DNA of 36,912 nucleotides. It comes from Dolichospermum circinale AWQC310F. Its GTDB lineage: Bacteria; Cyanobacteriota; Cyanobacteriia; Cyanobacteriales; Nostocaceae. The stretch covers positions 74,949 through 111,860 of the forward strand of contig NZ_KE384669.1 in NCBI RefSeq assembly GCF_000426925.1. Reading direction: 5' to 3'. The notes under the pieces were generated by a model. That model made no database searches. It was not told the DNA's origin and was given only the letters and a program-made list of their open reading frames with translations. Each line of letters opens with the position of its first letter. Within the stretch, counting starts at the first letter, position 1. Both the position numbers and the translations under genes were made by a program. Below are positions 26,001-34,011 of this stretch, piece by piece.

Positions 26001-29000
26001 TATTCCTGTTGATATTTGAGGTATTTTTCATGAATACGCAGAGTATCACCTTGATGATCATGAAATCGCATCATGTTACGTTCAGAACTGGAAATTATTA
26101 ATTCTTGAATTTTAGCTTGATGTTCTGTAGTTTCACTATTTTCTAATAATGAATACTGTTGTTGCATTAATTGAGAAAACGTTTTTGTGTATTCTGTTTG
26201 GCTGTGCAATGACTGTTCATGAATGTGAATAATATCCCGTTGTTGTTGACTAAATTCTGTGATCAAATTTTCTAGGCTATGAATAATTTTTTCAGAATTT
26301 TGGGGCTGAATTTCTGCTTCTTCTAATTTTTCATTAAATGAAGTTGCAGGTTTTTCGTTAACTGTTGTTTGAGGTGATACAACGCTTATATGAGAACCAT
26401 TTTCTAAAGCTTTTGCAAAGGCTTTTTGAGTTTTTTCGGTAATATTTGTACTGTTTAATCTCACGTTCAAAACTTTTTGTTGAGGAACTTCAGTAATTTT
26501 ATTTGGGACTTGGTAGGGGTCTATGTTTTGCAAACATAATCCAGCTACTTGCAATTGAACTATAGCTTGTCGGAGAATTTTATCACTATCTTGAGTATGA
26601 TTTGCATTTACAGCTATCGCTATGTGGGGTTTATCACTTAAAATCTCTTTCACTAAATTTGTAAGGACATTTTTGGGACCAAATTCTACAAAACAATAAC
26701 CACCAGCAGCATAAATGTTTTCAATTTCCTGCTGAAATAATACCTGATTTAACAATTGTTCTTTGAGAATTTTTTGGATAGCGTGGGGTTCTTGAGGATA
26801 ACATTCACCCGTGATATTTGTATAAACGGGAATTTGAGGTTCATTGAAATTTACTTTTTGAACAGCTTGGGCAAAAGGTTTTTGAGCATGAGATACTAAT
26901 GGTGTATGAAATCCTGCGGAAACTGCTAATAAAAAAGTAGGAAATCCTTGATTTTTGAGAATTTCTTGTACTTGATTAATTTCATTTTTCTTCCCAGCTA
27001 ATACTACTTGTTTCTGAGAATTTCTATTAGCAATAACTACTTGAGGGAAGTTTTTAATGACTTCCGTTATTTGACTAATATCTCCTTGAACAGCTAACAT
27101 TCCTCCTGCATCAAAATTAGGATTTCCAGGTGCAGCCATAGCTTGTCCTCTAGCTTTTGCTAAGAACAAATAATCCTCTTCACTTAATACTCCCGCAACC
27201 CACAAAGCTGTTAATTCACCGAAACTATGACCGGCAACAAAATCAGGTTTAAATCCAGCTTGTTGCAATATTTTATATAATCCCGCACTAAACACACCAA
27301 TTGCCGGTTGTGCATATTCAGTTTTATGCAATGTTTCTAACTGGATTTGTCTTTGTGCTTTATCAATAACTGGTGGTGGAAATACTACTGTTGATAAAGG
27401 TTGTAAACCATCTTCACACAACAGACTATCTATATGCGTATATGTTTGCCGCAAACAAGGAAAATTCATTACCAACTCCCGCCCCATTTCTAAGTATTGT
27501 GAACCTTGTCCAGAAAACAAAGCCACCACTTTACCCGTCATATCTATCCCTTTTTGACGGTAGTAAATCCCTTGAGGATGTTCCCATGATTGGGCTTCAG
27601 GCTTCTGTTTTAGCCCTTCAATCGCAATTTTCAGTAATTCCTGACCTTGGGCTAAATCATTGGCTACAAAGCCAATTCTGGCGTAATTAAGAGGAATCTT
27701 GCCAATCTGAGAATCAGTAACTAATTGTTGATAGTATTTTTCTTTACTATCATCTTGTAGTTTTTGGTGGATTTGCTGACAACGAGATAACAAGGCTGAA
27801 GCGGTGGGAGCAAATATTAGCAAGGATTGTGGAGTATGGTGTAAACGGTACGGGTGATGATGTTCATGTTCATATTCTTCTAAAACAACGTGATAATTTG
27901 TACCACCAAATCCAAAGGCACTGACTCCGGCCCTTCTCGGTTGGGTAGGATGACTTACCCAAGGTCTAGTCTCCGTATTTAAGTAGAATGGTGAGTTATC
28001 AATGTTCAGTTTGGGATGAGGATTACTGATATTAATTGTCGGTGGTAAAACTTTATGGTGTAACGCCAAAGCCGCTTTAATTAGACTAGCTGCACCAGCA
28101 GCAGCTTTAGTATGTCCAATTTGTGATTTAACAGTTCCTAAAGCGATATGCTGTTTTTTGGGGTTATTTTCACTAAAAACGGTGGTAATTGAGCTAAATT
28201 CTGTAGGGTCTCCTACCATCGTTCCTGTACCATGAGCTTCAATTAAACCTATACTTGTGGGGGATATTTCTGCTTCTATATATGCGCGACGTAAAGCATT
28301 TATTTGTCCTTCGGGACGAGGTGCATAGATACTTTTATACTTACCATCGCTAGAACTGCCAACACCTTTAATGACTGCATAAATGCGATCGCCATCTCGT
28401 TGAGCATCTTCTAAACGCTTGATTACCAGCATCCCCACGCCTTCACCTAACATCATTCCATCAGCATCAGCATCAAAAGGCTTCACCTTATCCCCAGGGG
28501 AAACAGCGGGGGTTTTGCTAAAGCACATATAGGCGAAAATAGAATTATCAGTATCCACACCGCCAGTTATCATCATGTCGGCGCGATATTCTGTTAATTC
28601 GCTAATAGCCATTCTTAATGCACCTAATGAACTCGCACAGGCTGCATCTACTACGCAATTCATCCCACCTAAATTTAAACGGTTAGCAATACGTCCAGAA
28701 ATGACATTAGCTAACATTCCGGGGAAGGCATTTTCTTCCCATTCTACATATCCACTTTTGATTTTTTCAATAATTTTCTGGCTATCTTCCTCTGATAAAC
28801 CACTATTTTTAAGAACCTTTTTCCAAAGTGGATCTTGTAATCTTGCACCCAAAGGAACAGCCAATTGTCTACCAATTGCTACTCCTAATATTACTCCTGT
28901 TCGTTCATGATTAAATTGACGAGATGCACCATAACCAGCATCTTCCATTGCCTCTTTTGCCACTACCAAACCGAGTAACTGTGAAATATCTGTCACCTCT

Positions 29001-29398
29001 AAAATATTAGGAGGTAAGCCAAATTCCATGGGATTAAAATCAATATCTGGCAAAAAACCACCCCGTTTACAATAGGTTTTATCTTGGGCTTTGGGGTCAG
29101 GATCATAATAATCATCTATATGCCAACGAGAAGGGGGAACATCAGTAATACAATCCACTTTCTGAATAATATTTTGCCAGTATTCCTGTAAATTCTTCGC
29201 TTGGGGAAAGATAGAAGCCATACCAATAATTGCTATGTTAGTAGTTCGCAATTTGGTATTAATTTCACCTTTCATCTTTGTGGTATTAGGCATATCTTTT
29301 TTCACCTTTATCATCTTGAGTACAGACCTTTCACAGGTACTAATTTCAGATTGTAACCGTGCGAAAGCAGCTTCAAATGTGGAAGCAGCCATAATCAT
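23087..29398 (-). CDS. PfaA/HglE-type iterative polyketide/fatty acid synthase (KS-AT-helical repeats-ACP-KR-DH)
   Basis: This 2103-aa type I synthase is the core of the cluster. Domains in order: KS about 53-510 with intact Cys in DAACASSL (residue 254), His in EAHGTGT and KSQIGHT; AT about 620-930 with FSGQGSQ and the Ser of GHSFGE (725); two helical repeats about 1050-1150; one ACP with Ser in LGIDSIKKVEIL (1234); KR about 1537-1815 with GGAKGIT and the SS/Y pair of FSSVVGFYGNVGQSDYAIAN; a PS-DH-like dehydratase about 1830-2095 with HIIAGFPVLP (His 1843). The GIDSIKK ACP and HDW-less architecture are typical of PUFA/heterocyst-glycolipid synthases rather than modular PKS. Enoyl reduction would come from the PfaD-like protein in trans. 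First gene of the six-gene minus-strand unit. Confidence 0.93.
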   Translation of the reverse strand: MIMAASTFEAAFARLQSEISTCERSVLKMIKVKKDMPNTTKMKGEINTKLRTTNIAIIGMASIFPQAKNLQEYWQNIIQKVDCITDVPPSRWHIDDYYDPDPKAQDKTYCKRGGFLPDIDFNPMEFGLPPNILEVTDISQLLGLVVAKEAMEDAGYGASRQFNHERTGVILGVAIGRQLAVPLGARLQDPLWKKVLKNSGLSEEDSQKIIEKIKSGYVEWEENAFPGMLANVISGRIANRLNLGGMNCVVDAACASSLGALRMAISELTEYRADMMITGGVDTDNSIFAYMCFSKTPAVSPGDKVKPFDADADGMMLGEGVGMLVIKRLEDAQRDGDRIYAVIKGVGSSSDGKYKSIYAPRPEGQINALRRAYIEAEISPTSIGLIEAHGTGTMVGDPTEFSSITTVFSENNPKKQHIALGTVKSQIGHTKAAAGAASLIKAALALHHKVLPPTINISNPHPKLNIDNSPFYLNTETRPWVSHPTQPRRAGVSAFGFGGTNYHVVLEEYEHEHHHPYRLHHTPQSLLIFAPTASALLSRCQQIHQKLQDDSKEKYYQQLVTDSQIGKIPLNYARIGFVANDLAQGQELLKIAIEGLKQKPEAQSWEHPQGIYYRQKGIDMTGKVVALFSGQGSQYLEMGRELVMNFPCLRQTYTHIDSLLCEDGLQPLSTVVFPPPVIDKAQRQIQLETLHKTEYAQPAIGVFSAGLYKILQQAGFKPDFVAGHSFGELTALWVAGVLSEEDYLFLAKARGQAMAAPGNPNFDAGGMLAVQGDISQITEVIKNFPQVVIANRNSQKQVVLAGKKNEINQVQEILKNQGFPTFLLAVSAGFHTPLVSHAQKPFAQAVQKVNFNEPQIPVYTNITGECYPQEPHAIQKILKEQLLNQVLFQQEIENIYAAGGYCFVEFGPKNVLTNLVKEILSDKPHIAIAVNANHTQDSDKILRQAIVQLQVAGLCLQNIDPYQVPNKITEVPQQKVLNVRLNSTNITEKTQKAFAKALENGSHISVVSPQTTVNEKPATSFNEKLEEAEIQPQNSEKIIHSLENLITEFSQQQRDIIHIHEQSLHSQTEYTKTFSQLMQQQYSLLENSETTEHQAKIQELIISSSERNMMRFHDHQGDTLRIHEKYLKYQQEYTQNYFQLLQEHFHLLTSEKAAINHVNHPQILSDSAPLREEKIIPFINNTEKTINVVPKIPINIDKATLSQNLLNIVSEKTGYPLEMLELSMDIEADLGIDSIKKVEILGSLLELYPDLPKPNPEEIGELRNLGEIASYMQQQAQKITKLLTEEIVEITKTTPQPNIRRSIAKIQQLPAPDSLEFSLADNHIALITDNGSYITERLAKSLIDKGWKTVILSFPGIESNVNQGINRVVLTDWNEDTLQQQLKQIHDNYGIIAAFIHLHPLTPLDIEKSILRHVFLIAKYLKEPLNEAAKLGRSCFINVAHLDGKFGLGETNKFSAIAGGLFGLTKSLNQEWENVFCRSIDLNPELDLETSIKHILAEIHDSNLLIQEVGYSSQGRVNLIADFTPLPSINSLREITKDQVFLVSGGAKGITAQCVIKIAQKYQCKFILLGRSSTGPEPVWAENCENEAELKQRILENFQAQGEKPTPIMVQKKYQLISSQREIQNTLKAIQKAGGQAEYLSVDITDTVLLESKLADVIEHFGAITGIIHGAGNLADKRIEKKSIQDFENVYAAKIQGLENLLRCVPASQLQYLVLFSSVVGFYGNVGQSDYAIANEILNKSAHLIKHNYPNYHVIAINWGPWESGMVSPELKKAFAEREIEVIPIETGTQILIDELTNPHQNTVQLVIGSPLFYVPLTLSNNLKTYRIKRQLTLAENPFLQDHIIAGFPVLPATCGLSWMTNACEQIYPGFTAFIASDFKVLKGIVFDETLANEYVLEIEELAKHENQEIELAAKISSQTPDKKIRYHFSTNLILKREIPPVPNYENLNFNQDQNLLKNHQELYQVNTFSLFHGVTFQGVKSVLNTSPSQITIECFLSEPTAKEQGQFIVQTFNPYIADVQIHSLWIWTQYFHQVGCLPSEINNFEQFAKVPFGETFYVTSEVKSKTESSVITDVITYNRQGQIYNRMIGAKGTILPIQIAKY
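25883..25910 (-). repeat. In-frame dispersed ACGCAGAG repeat within the PKS linker
   Basis: CTCACGCAGAGGCGCGGAGT and CGCTGAGT lie inside the PKS gene. On the coding strand they give the peptide SDSAPLREE near residues 1165-1173, just before the ACP domain. The repeat family is the same as at 23052-23080. The peptide sits in a flexible linker, where an insertion would be tolerated. Confidence 0.65.
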
Positions 29399-29743
29399 AT
29401 TTCACTCTTTTGATCGGGCATTCAGTTAATAGAAGGTTTTTAAAATTTAGTTAATTTCAGAAGATATGACTTTCATTTATTTAGGCATATCCAGCCTATT
29501 GATTTTCATCTTTAAAAGTGGTGACAACCCTATTACAACTCATTAGCAACTTACGTGCAACTTTAAAAAAGTCTTGCAAATGTAAAATTGATAGAGATGT
29601 CAGACAAATATTTTTGCTTATCCAATACAGTTATTATGATCTAAGTTTTAGCCATTTTGATCAAAGTTGCATATAGATTTCATATCTTTTTAATATACAC
29701 AAGGCAGCCGATTTAAAATCGTATCTTGAACATCAAGAGTTCT

Positions 29744-29777
29744 AGATACCTGATTGATAAAAGAAGTCAGGTATCTT
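29744..29777. promoter_or_regulatory. Perfect 10-bp inverted repeat, candidate operator or RNA hairpin
   Basis: AGATACCTGA (29744-29753) is the exact reverse complement of TCAGGTATCT (29768-29777), with 14 bp between. It lies about 350 bp upstream of the PKS start. It could bind a dimeric regulator or fold as a hairpin in the 5' leader. There is no poly-T tail. Confidence 0.45.
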
Positions 29778-29983
29778 GAGAAATTGTATTTATTGCTAAA
29801 TTCTGTATTTTTACATCTATCGTCAGAAATATATTTTCCTGACTGTAAAATTTGTCACCACAAAATATATCTTAGGAATTAAAAAATATTTTTCAATTTA
29901 TTTATGCCCAAACTTTGAGATAATAAAAATTAAGAATAAGTCAAGAATTTAAAACTTGCAATTTTTACAAAGTTCATATATTG

Positions 29984-29995
29984 CGATAATTATCG
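29984..29995. promoter_or_regulatory. Perfect 12-bp palindrome, candidate operator
   Basis: CGATAATTATCG reads the same on both strands and lies 177 bp upstream of the small possible DNA-binding protein gene. Its length and symmetry fit a dimeric regulator site, but nothing ties it to a known regulator. Confidence 0.35.
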
Positions 29996-30171
29996 TTTTA
30001 TGAAACAACTTGTTGCATATAGGTTGAAATTCTTAAAAAATTAGTTTATTCTATATGATTAAATCAGGGAAATTAAAACAATGTTTTAGCATCAACTCAG
30101 ACAGTTCAACTTGATTATAACATTTGGCTTCTGCAATATTGAACTTACAAAAACTATAAGGGCTTGCTGGC

Positions 30172-30501
30172 ATGAGACTATCTGAATTAGATCCACTCAT
30201 CCCGCTGAATGAGTTACGAGAAGATCTCCTCAAATTACCAAAAGGTTACTCATTTTATGAAGATGAATTAGTTGATTTTTTATCACGAAGAAGATGGCCT
30301 GAAAGCAATCGTCGAATTGATAGAACAACATTTTGGCGGTGGCGTAATGACAACGCTATTGAACATCAAAAAATCTTTAGTCGTTTGGATCTTCTGAAAC
30401 TGTGTCAAATTTGTGATCATTACCGAGTAGACGGAACACGCAGCGAATACTTGGCAATTATGCGGAAGAAAAAAGAGAAAGAGGTAGTTCTAAATAAATA
30501 A
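30172..30501 (+). CDS. Small basic protein, possible helix-turn-helix regulator
   Basis: A 109-aa protein I do not recognise. Residues 1-45 are acidic and helical (SELDPLIPLNELREDLLKL, YEDELVDFLSRRRWPE). Residues 48-60 (RIDRTTFWRWRNDNAIE) look like the recognition part of a helix-turn-helix. Then comes SRLDLLKLCQICDHYR and a very basic tail (RKKKEKEVVLNK). AAGGG lies 9 bp before the ATG. It is alone between the divergent PKS operon and the exporter genes, a typical place for a pathway regulator. The regulator role is inference from position and the Arg/Trp-rich segment. Confidence 0.55.
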   Translation: MRLSELDPLIPLNELREDLLKLPKGYSFYEDELVDFLSRRRWPESNRRIDRTTFWRWRNDNAIEHQKIFSRLDLLKLCQICDHYRVDGTRSEYLAIMRKKKEKEVVLNK

Positions 30502-30799
30502 AAATCCTGATATTGGTAATTGGTATTATTAGGAATAATATTTGATATTTGATATTTGCATATAATGGCTAAAATTTTTCAAATATTACTTATGATTCCT
30601 GCAAAAACTAATTACCAATTACCTGTCAAAATTTTGATCTTTAACTAGTTAAGTATTTTATATAATCATCAAGTCTTAAAAAATAAGCAAGATTTTGATT
30701 AATAGTATTTTGCTGGATATTATATTAGACCCAAGGTTATCAAGAGATGCTATCAAGTGTAATGTCTTTTCTGTCTCTTATTTAGAGTCATAAATTGTC
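30502..30799. other. Exporter upstream region
   Basis: No gene is seen. An 11-bp inverted repeat GGTAATTGGTA (30515-30525) / TACCAATTACC (30613-30623) encloses AT-rich sequence and may be a small repeat element. The perfect palindrome TTAACTAGTTAA (30641-30652) and a TATAAT box follow just after it. Confidence 0.5.
30641..30666 (+). promoter_or_regulatory. Possible promoter of the exporter operon with adjacent palindrome
   Basis: TATAAT (30661-30666) is a perfect -10 hexamer 134 bp before devB. No -35 stands at normal spacing; instead the 12-bp palindrome TTAACTAGTTAA ends 8 bp upstream of it. That arrangement would suit a regulator-dependent promoter. In this AT-rich region a chance TATAAT is quite possible. 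Confidence 0.35.
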
Positions 30800-32056
30800 A
30801 TGTTTCCTAATTTAAAAGACAAAATTATGCTACACAAAGAAAAGCACTCATTAATAAAACCTGTAGGTTTATGTCCGATAATATTGGCGAGTTCTGGAGT
30901 TATAGCTACTGGTGTAATATCTATTTATGGCCTTTCATATTTTCACTTTCAGAAAACTTCAAAATCAGCCTCTACCATATCTTCTGTTACCCCTAATTTA
31001 ATCCCTACTATTACCGCTGTTGCTGCTTTAGGACGTTTAGAACCCCAAGGAGAAGTAATTCGTCTTTCAGCACCTAATTCTCAAACAGGGATAAGAGTTA
31101 ATCAACTTTTAGTTAAAAAAGGAGACAAAATTCGTCAAGGACAAGTAGTAGCAATTCTTGATAATTATATTCCCAATCTTGCAGCTTTAGAAAAAGCAAA
31201 AAGACAAGTAGAAGTTAGTCAAGCGAACCTTCAGCAAGTAAAAGCAGGCGCGAAATTGGGTGATATTTTTGCTCAAAAAGCCGCAATTTCCCGTTTAGAA
31301 TCTGAATTACGAGGATCGTTTTTCACACAAAAAGCCACAATTGCTCGTTTAAAAGCTGAATTAAAAAATTCGGAAACCGAAAATAAACGATATGAAAAAT
31401 TATATCAAAATGGTGCTATTTCTGCTTCTGATGCAGATACTAAAAGATTACGTCGAGATACTGTCAAACAACAACTTAATGAGGCTAATGCTAGTTTAAA
31501 ACGAACTATAGAAACTTTGCAAAAACAGTTAACTGAATCTCAAGCTAGACTCAATAGTATTGCAGAAATTCGCCCCACAGATGTACAAGTTGCCCAAGCA
31601 AATCTGCAAAGTGCTAAAGCATCTGTTCAACAAGCTCAAGCCGAGCTAAATTTAAGTTATATTCGTTCACCTATTAATGGTCAAGTGCTAAAAATTAATA
31701 CCTGGCCAGGAGAAATAATTGATAATAAAGGCATATTAGAATTAGGACAAACGCAACAAATGTATGTAGTTGCAGAAGTTTATGAAACTGATATTACAAA
31801 AGTTCGTTTAGGTTAAACAGCAATAATTACAAGTGAAGCTTTTACTGGCAAAATAAAGGGAACAGTTGCAGATATTGGTTTACAAGTTGGTAGACAAAAT
31901 ATCTTTAATGCTAATCCTGGTTCAAATACAGATAACAGAATAGTTGATGTGAAAATTCGCATTGATAACTTAGCAGATAATCAACGACTTTCTAGTTTAA
32001 CTAATTTACAGGTACAGGCTCTTATTCAAATGTCAGGAGTAGGTAATAATGAATAG
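30800..32056 (+). pseudogene. devB: DevB-like membrane fusion protein of an ABC exporter, interrupted by an in-frame stop
   Basis: DevB-family proteins are periplasmic adaptors that link the DevCA ABC transporter to a TolC-like pore. The frame has an N-terminal membrane helix (about residues 25-48), the family start of the adaptor domain (GRLEPQGEVIRLSAP), a long coiled-coil hairpin (about 130-260) and the return lipoyl-like part (LSYIRSPINGQVLKI). Codon 339 is TAA (31814-31816), right after KVRLG. The same frame then stays open for 79 codons, encoding TAIITSEAFTGKIKGTV and TNLQVQALIQM, and stops at 32054-32056 just before devC. Family members read RIGQ or RLGQ here, so one CAA to TAA change explains the stop. 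A product of 338 aa would lack the membrane-proximal domain. Sequencing error is the main alternative. Confidence 0.85.
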
Positions 32057-32072
32057 CTAATAGGAGTAAAAC

Positions 32073-33248
32073 ATGATTCCAAATATACCTTTAGCTTGGC
32101 TGCAATTAGCAAAACAAAAAGTACGCTTTTTTGTAGCTTTAGCTGGTATTGCTTTTGTTGCTGTTTTAATGTTTATGCAAATTGGTTTTCAAGATGCTCT
32201 TTATGCTAGTGCTACTCAAGTACATAAAAATCTGGAGGGTGATTTGTTTTTAATTAGCTCCCAATACAAATCTTTAACTTCCACTCAAAGCTTTCCTCGT
32301 ATTCGTTTATATCAGATATTGGGTTTTAATGGCATAGAATCAGTTGCACCTTTATATCTACAATTTGCTAAACTGAAAAACCCCATAAATGGACGCAAAT
32401 ATCCTATTTATGTTCTAGGATTTGAACCTGTCAAATCTATATTTAGATTACCGGAAATTGAACAAAATTTTCAATTATTAAAAATTCCTGATCAAGTATT
32501 TTTTGATCGGGCTGCACGTCCAGAATTTGGACCAATTGCTGAATATTTTCAAAAGAATCAACCCATAACTATGGAAATATTTAGTTATTTGGCTACTGTT
32601 GGTTATAAAGTTAAAGTTAGTGGTTTATTTAGTCTTGGTCCTTCCTTTGGTGTAGATGGTAATTTAATTGTTAGTTCTTCTACTTTTTTTAAAATCTTCC
32701 CAGAACATGGCGCAAATGAAGTAGATATAGGCTTAATTCATCTGCAAGCAAATGTTAATCCTCGGCAAATTTTAGCAACTTTAGCTAAAAGTTTACCTAG
32801 TGATGTCATCATCATGAACCGTCAAGAATTTATTGATTTTGAAAAAAGCTATTGGACATTAAGAACACCGATTGGATTTGTATTTAATTTGATGGTAATG
32901 ATGGCTTTTGTAGTCGGTGTAATTGTTGTTTATCAAATTCTTTATAGTAATATATCTACTCATTTCGTCCAATTTGCTACACTCAAAGCTATGGGATTTA
33001 GAAATAAATATCTTTTAAATGTTGTATTTCAACAAGCTTTGATTTTAGCAGTCTTGGGTTATATTCCCGGTTTTGCTATTTCTCTAGGCTTATATGATAT
33101 TGCTAAAGATGCAACTAAATTACCAATTGTTATGGATTTTAGTAAGGGATTATTAGTCTTTACTTCTGTTATTTTTATGTGTTTAACTTCTGGTTTCTTT
33201 TCTACTAATAAACTTCGCAAGTTAGACCCAGCGGAAATTTTTAATTAA
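32073..33248 (+). CDS. devC: DevC-like ABC exporter permease
   Basis: A 391-aa FtsX/MacB-type permease of the DevC family: one N-terminal membrane helix (LAWLQLAKQKVRFFVALAGI and onward), a large periplasmic domain (about residues 45-265) and three C-terminal helices (near 275-295, 325-345 and 360-380). DevC in Anabaena works with DevA and DevB to export heterocyst glycolipids. Several paralogous sets occur in these genomes, so the substrate here may be another lipid. AGGAG lies 6 bp before the ATG. It follows the broken devB by 16 bp, so the three genes form one operon. Confidence 0.9.
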   Translation: MIPNIPLAWLQLAKQKVRFFVALAGIAFVAVLMFMQIGFQDALYASATQVHKNLEGDLFLISSQYKSLTSTQSFPRIRLYQILGFNGIESVAPLYLQFAKLKNPINGRKYPIYVLGFEPVKSIFRLPEIEQNFQLLKIPDQVFFDRAARPEFGPIAEYFQKNQPITMEIFSYLATVGYKVKVSGLFSLGPSFGVDGNLIVSSSTFFKIFPEHGANEVDIGLIHLQANVNPRQILATLAKSLPSDVIIMNRQEFIDFEKSYWTLRTPIGFVFNLMVMMAFVVGVIVVYQILYSNISTHFVQFATLKAMGFRNKYLLNVVFQQALILAVLGYIPGFAISLGLYDIAKDATKLPIVMDFSKGLLVFTSVIFMCLTSGFFSTNKLRKLDPAEIFN

Positions 33249-33266
33249 CTAATAATCTCACTAATA

Positions 33267-33971
33267 ATGCCATATTTACCTAGTAACAATATTTTGGAAA
33301 TCACTAATCTTCATCATTACTTTGGTCATGGTAAATTAATTACTCAAACTTTGTTTGATATTAATTTGACTATCAAAGCTGGAGAAATTGTGATTATGAC
33401 TGGACCTTCTGGTTCAGGAAAAACTACTTTATTAACATTAATTGGTGGTTTACGTTCTGTACAAGCGGGGAGTTTAAAATTCAATGGTCAGGAATTATTA
33501 GGTGCTAGTAAGGAAGAATTAGTACAAGTTCGTCGTCAAATTGGCTATATTTTTCAAGCCCATAATTTACTAGATTTCCTCACAGCTATGCAAAATGTTC
33601 AAATGTCTTTGGAATTACACCATAATATTTCTCAATGGGAATCTTATATCCAGTCAGAAATAATGCTCAATGCTGTGAACTTGGGAGATAGAATTAATTA
33701 TTATCCCTCTGATCTTTCCGGGGGACAAAAACAACGGGTAGCTATTGCTCGCGCTTTGGTTAGTCGTCCTAAGTTAGTATTAGCTGATGAACCTACGGCT
33801 GCTTTAGATAGTAAATCAGGACGAGATGTGGTTAATTTGATGCAGCAATTAGCCAAAGAACAAGATTGTACGATTTTAATTGTTACTCATGACAACCGAA
33901 TTTTAGATATTGCTGATAGAATCATTACTATGGAAGATGGTCATTTAATGCAGCAAATCAGGAATATATAG
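33267..33971 (+). CDS. devA: DevA-like ABC exporter ATPase
   Basis: The 234-aa ATP-binding subunit of the exporter. Visible motifs are Walker A GPSGSGKTT near residue 48, the Q-loop IFQAHNLLDFLTA, signature LSGGQKQRVAIARAL near 148-162, Walker B LVLADEPTAALD and the switch His in IVTHD. All catalytic residues look intact. It begins 18 bp after devC. No Shine-Dalgarno is evident, so it is probably translated by coupling. Sequence style is that of DevA/MacB-LolD ATPases. Confidence 0.92.
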   Translation: MPYLPSNNILEITNLHHYFGHGKLITQTLFDINLTIKAGEIVIMTGPSGSGKTTLLTLIGGLRSVQAGSLKFNGQELLGASKEELVQVRRQIGYIFQAHNLLDFLTAMQNVQMSLELHHNISQWESYIQSEIMLNAVNLGDRINYYPSDLSGGQKQRVAIARALVSRPKLVLADEPTAALDSKSGRDVVNLMQQLAKEQDCTILIVTHDNRILDIADRIITMEDGHLMQQIRNI

Positions 33972-33972
33972 A

Positions 33973-33998
33973 TCCCTGACTTCTTTAATCAGTCGGGA
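33973..33998. terminator. Hairpin between convergent devA and nagB
   Basis: TCCC-T-GACT (33973-33981) pairs with AGTC-GGGA (33991-33998), with one bulged T and a 9-nt loop. It lies directly after the devA stop, in the 40-bp gap before the convergent nagB stop. It has no strong T-run, so termination is plausible but not certain. Confidence 0.45.
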
Positions 33999-34011
33999 AT
34001 GTGTTATTTAA

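Larger units (their letters stand above)
29399..30171. other. Divergent control region between the PKS operon and the small regulator/exporter genes
   Basis: No gene is supported in these 773 AT-rich bases. They must carry promoters in both directions, but no clear consensus pair was seen. Structure visible: a 10-bp inverted repeat at 29744-29777, a second small one TCTTGA/TCAAGA at 29724-29738, the 9-mer GTATCTTGA twice (29721 and 29772), and the perfect 12-bp palindrome CGATAATTATCG at 29984-29995. These are candidate operators. Confidence 0.55.

Noticed and set aside
27373-27690. 105-aa and 111-aa plus-strand frames inside the PKS gene (the other at 28575-28910)
   Set aside because: They are antisense to highly conserved AT and KS coding sequence, so the open frames are shadows.
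23087-29398. Calling the PKS the canonical heterocyst glycolipid gene hglE
   Set aside because: The domain set and neighbours (PfaD-like, acyltransferase, ACP, orphan protein) differ from the usual hgl island, so only a family-level call is justified.
30051-30233. 60-aa frame on the minus strand opposite the small regulator-like gene
   Set aside because: It overlaps the better-supported plus-strand gene, has no ribosome binding site and shows no protein-like pattern.
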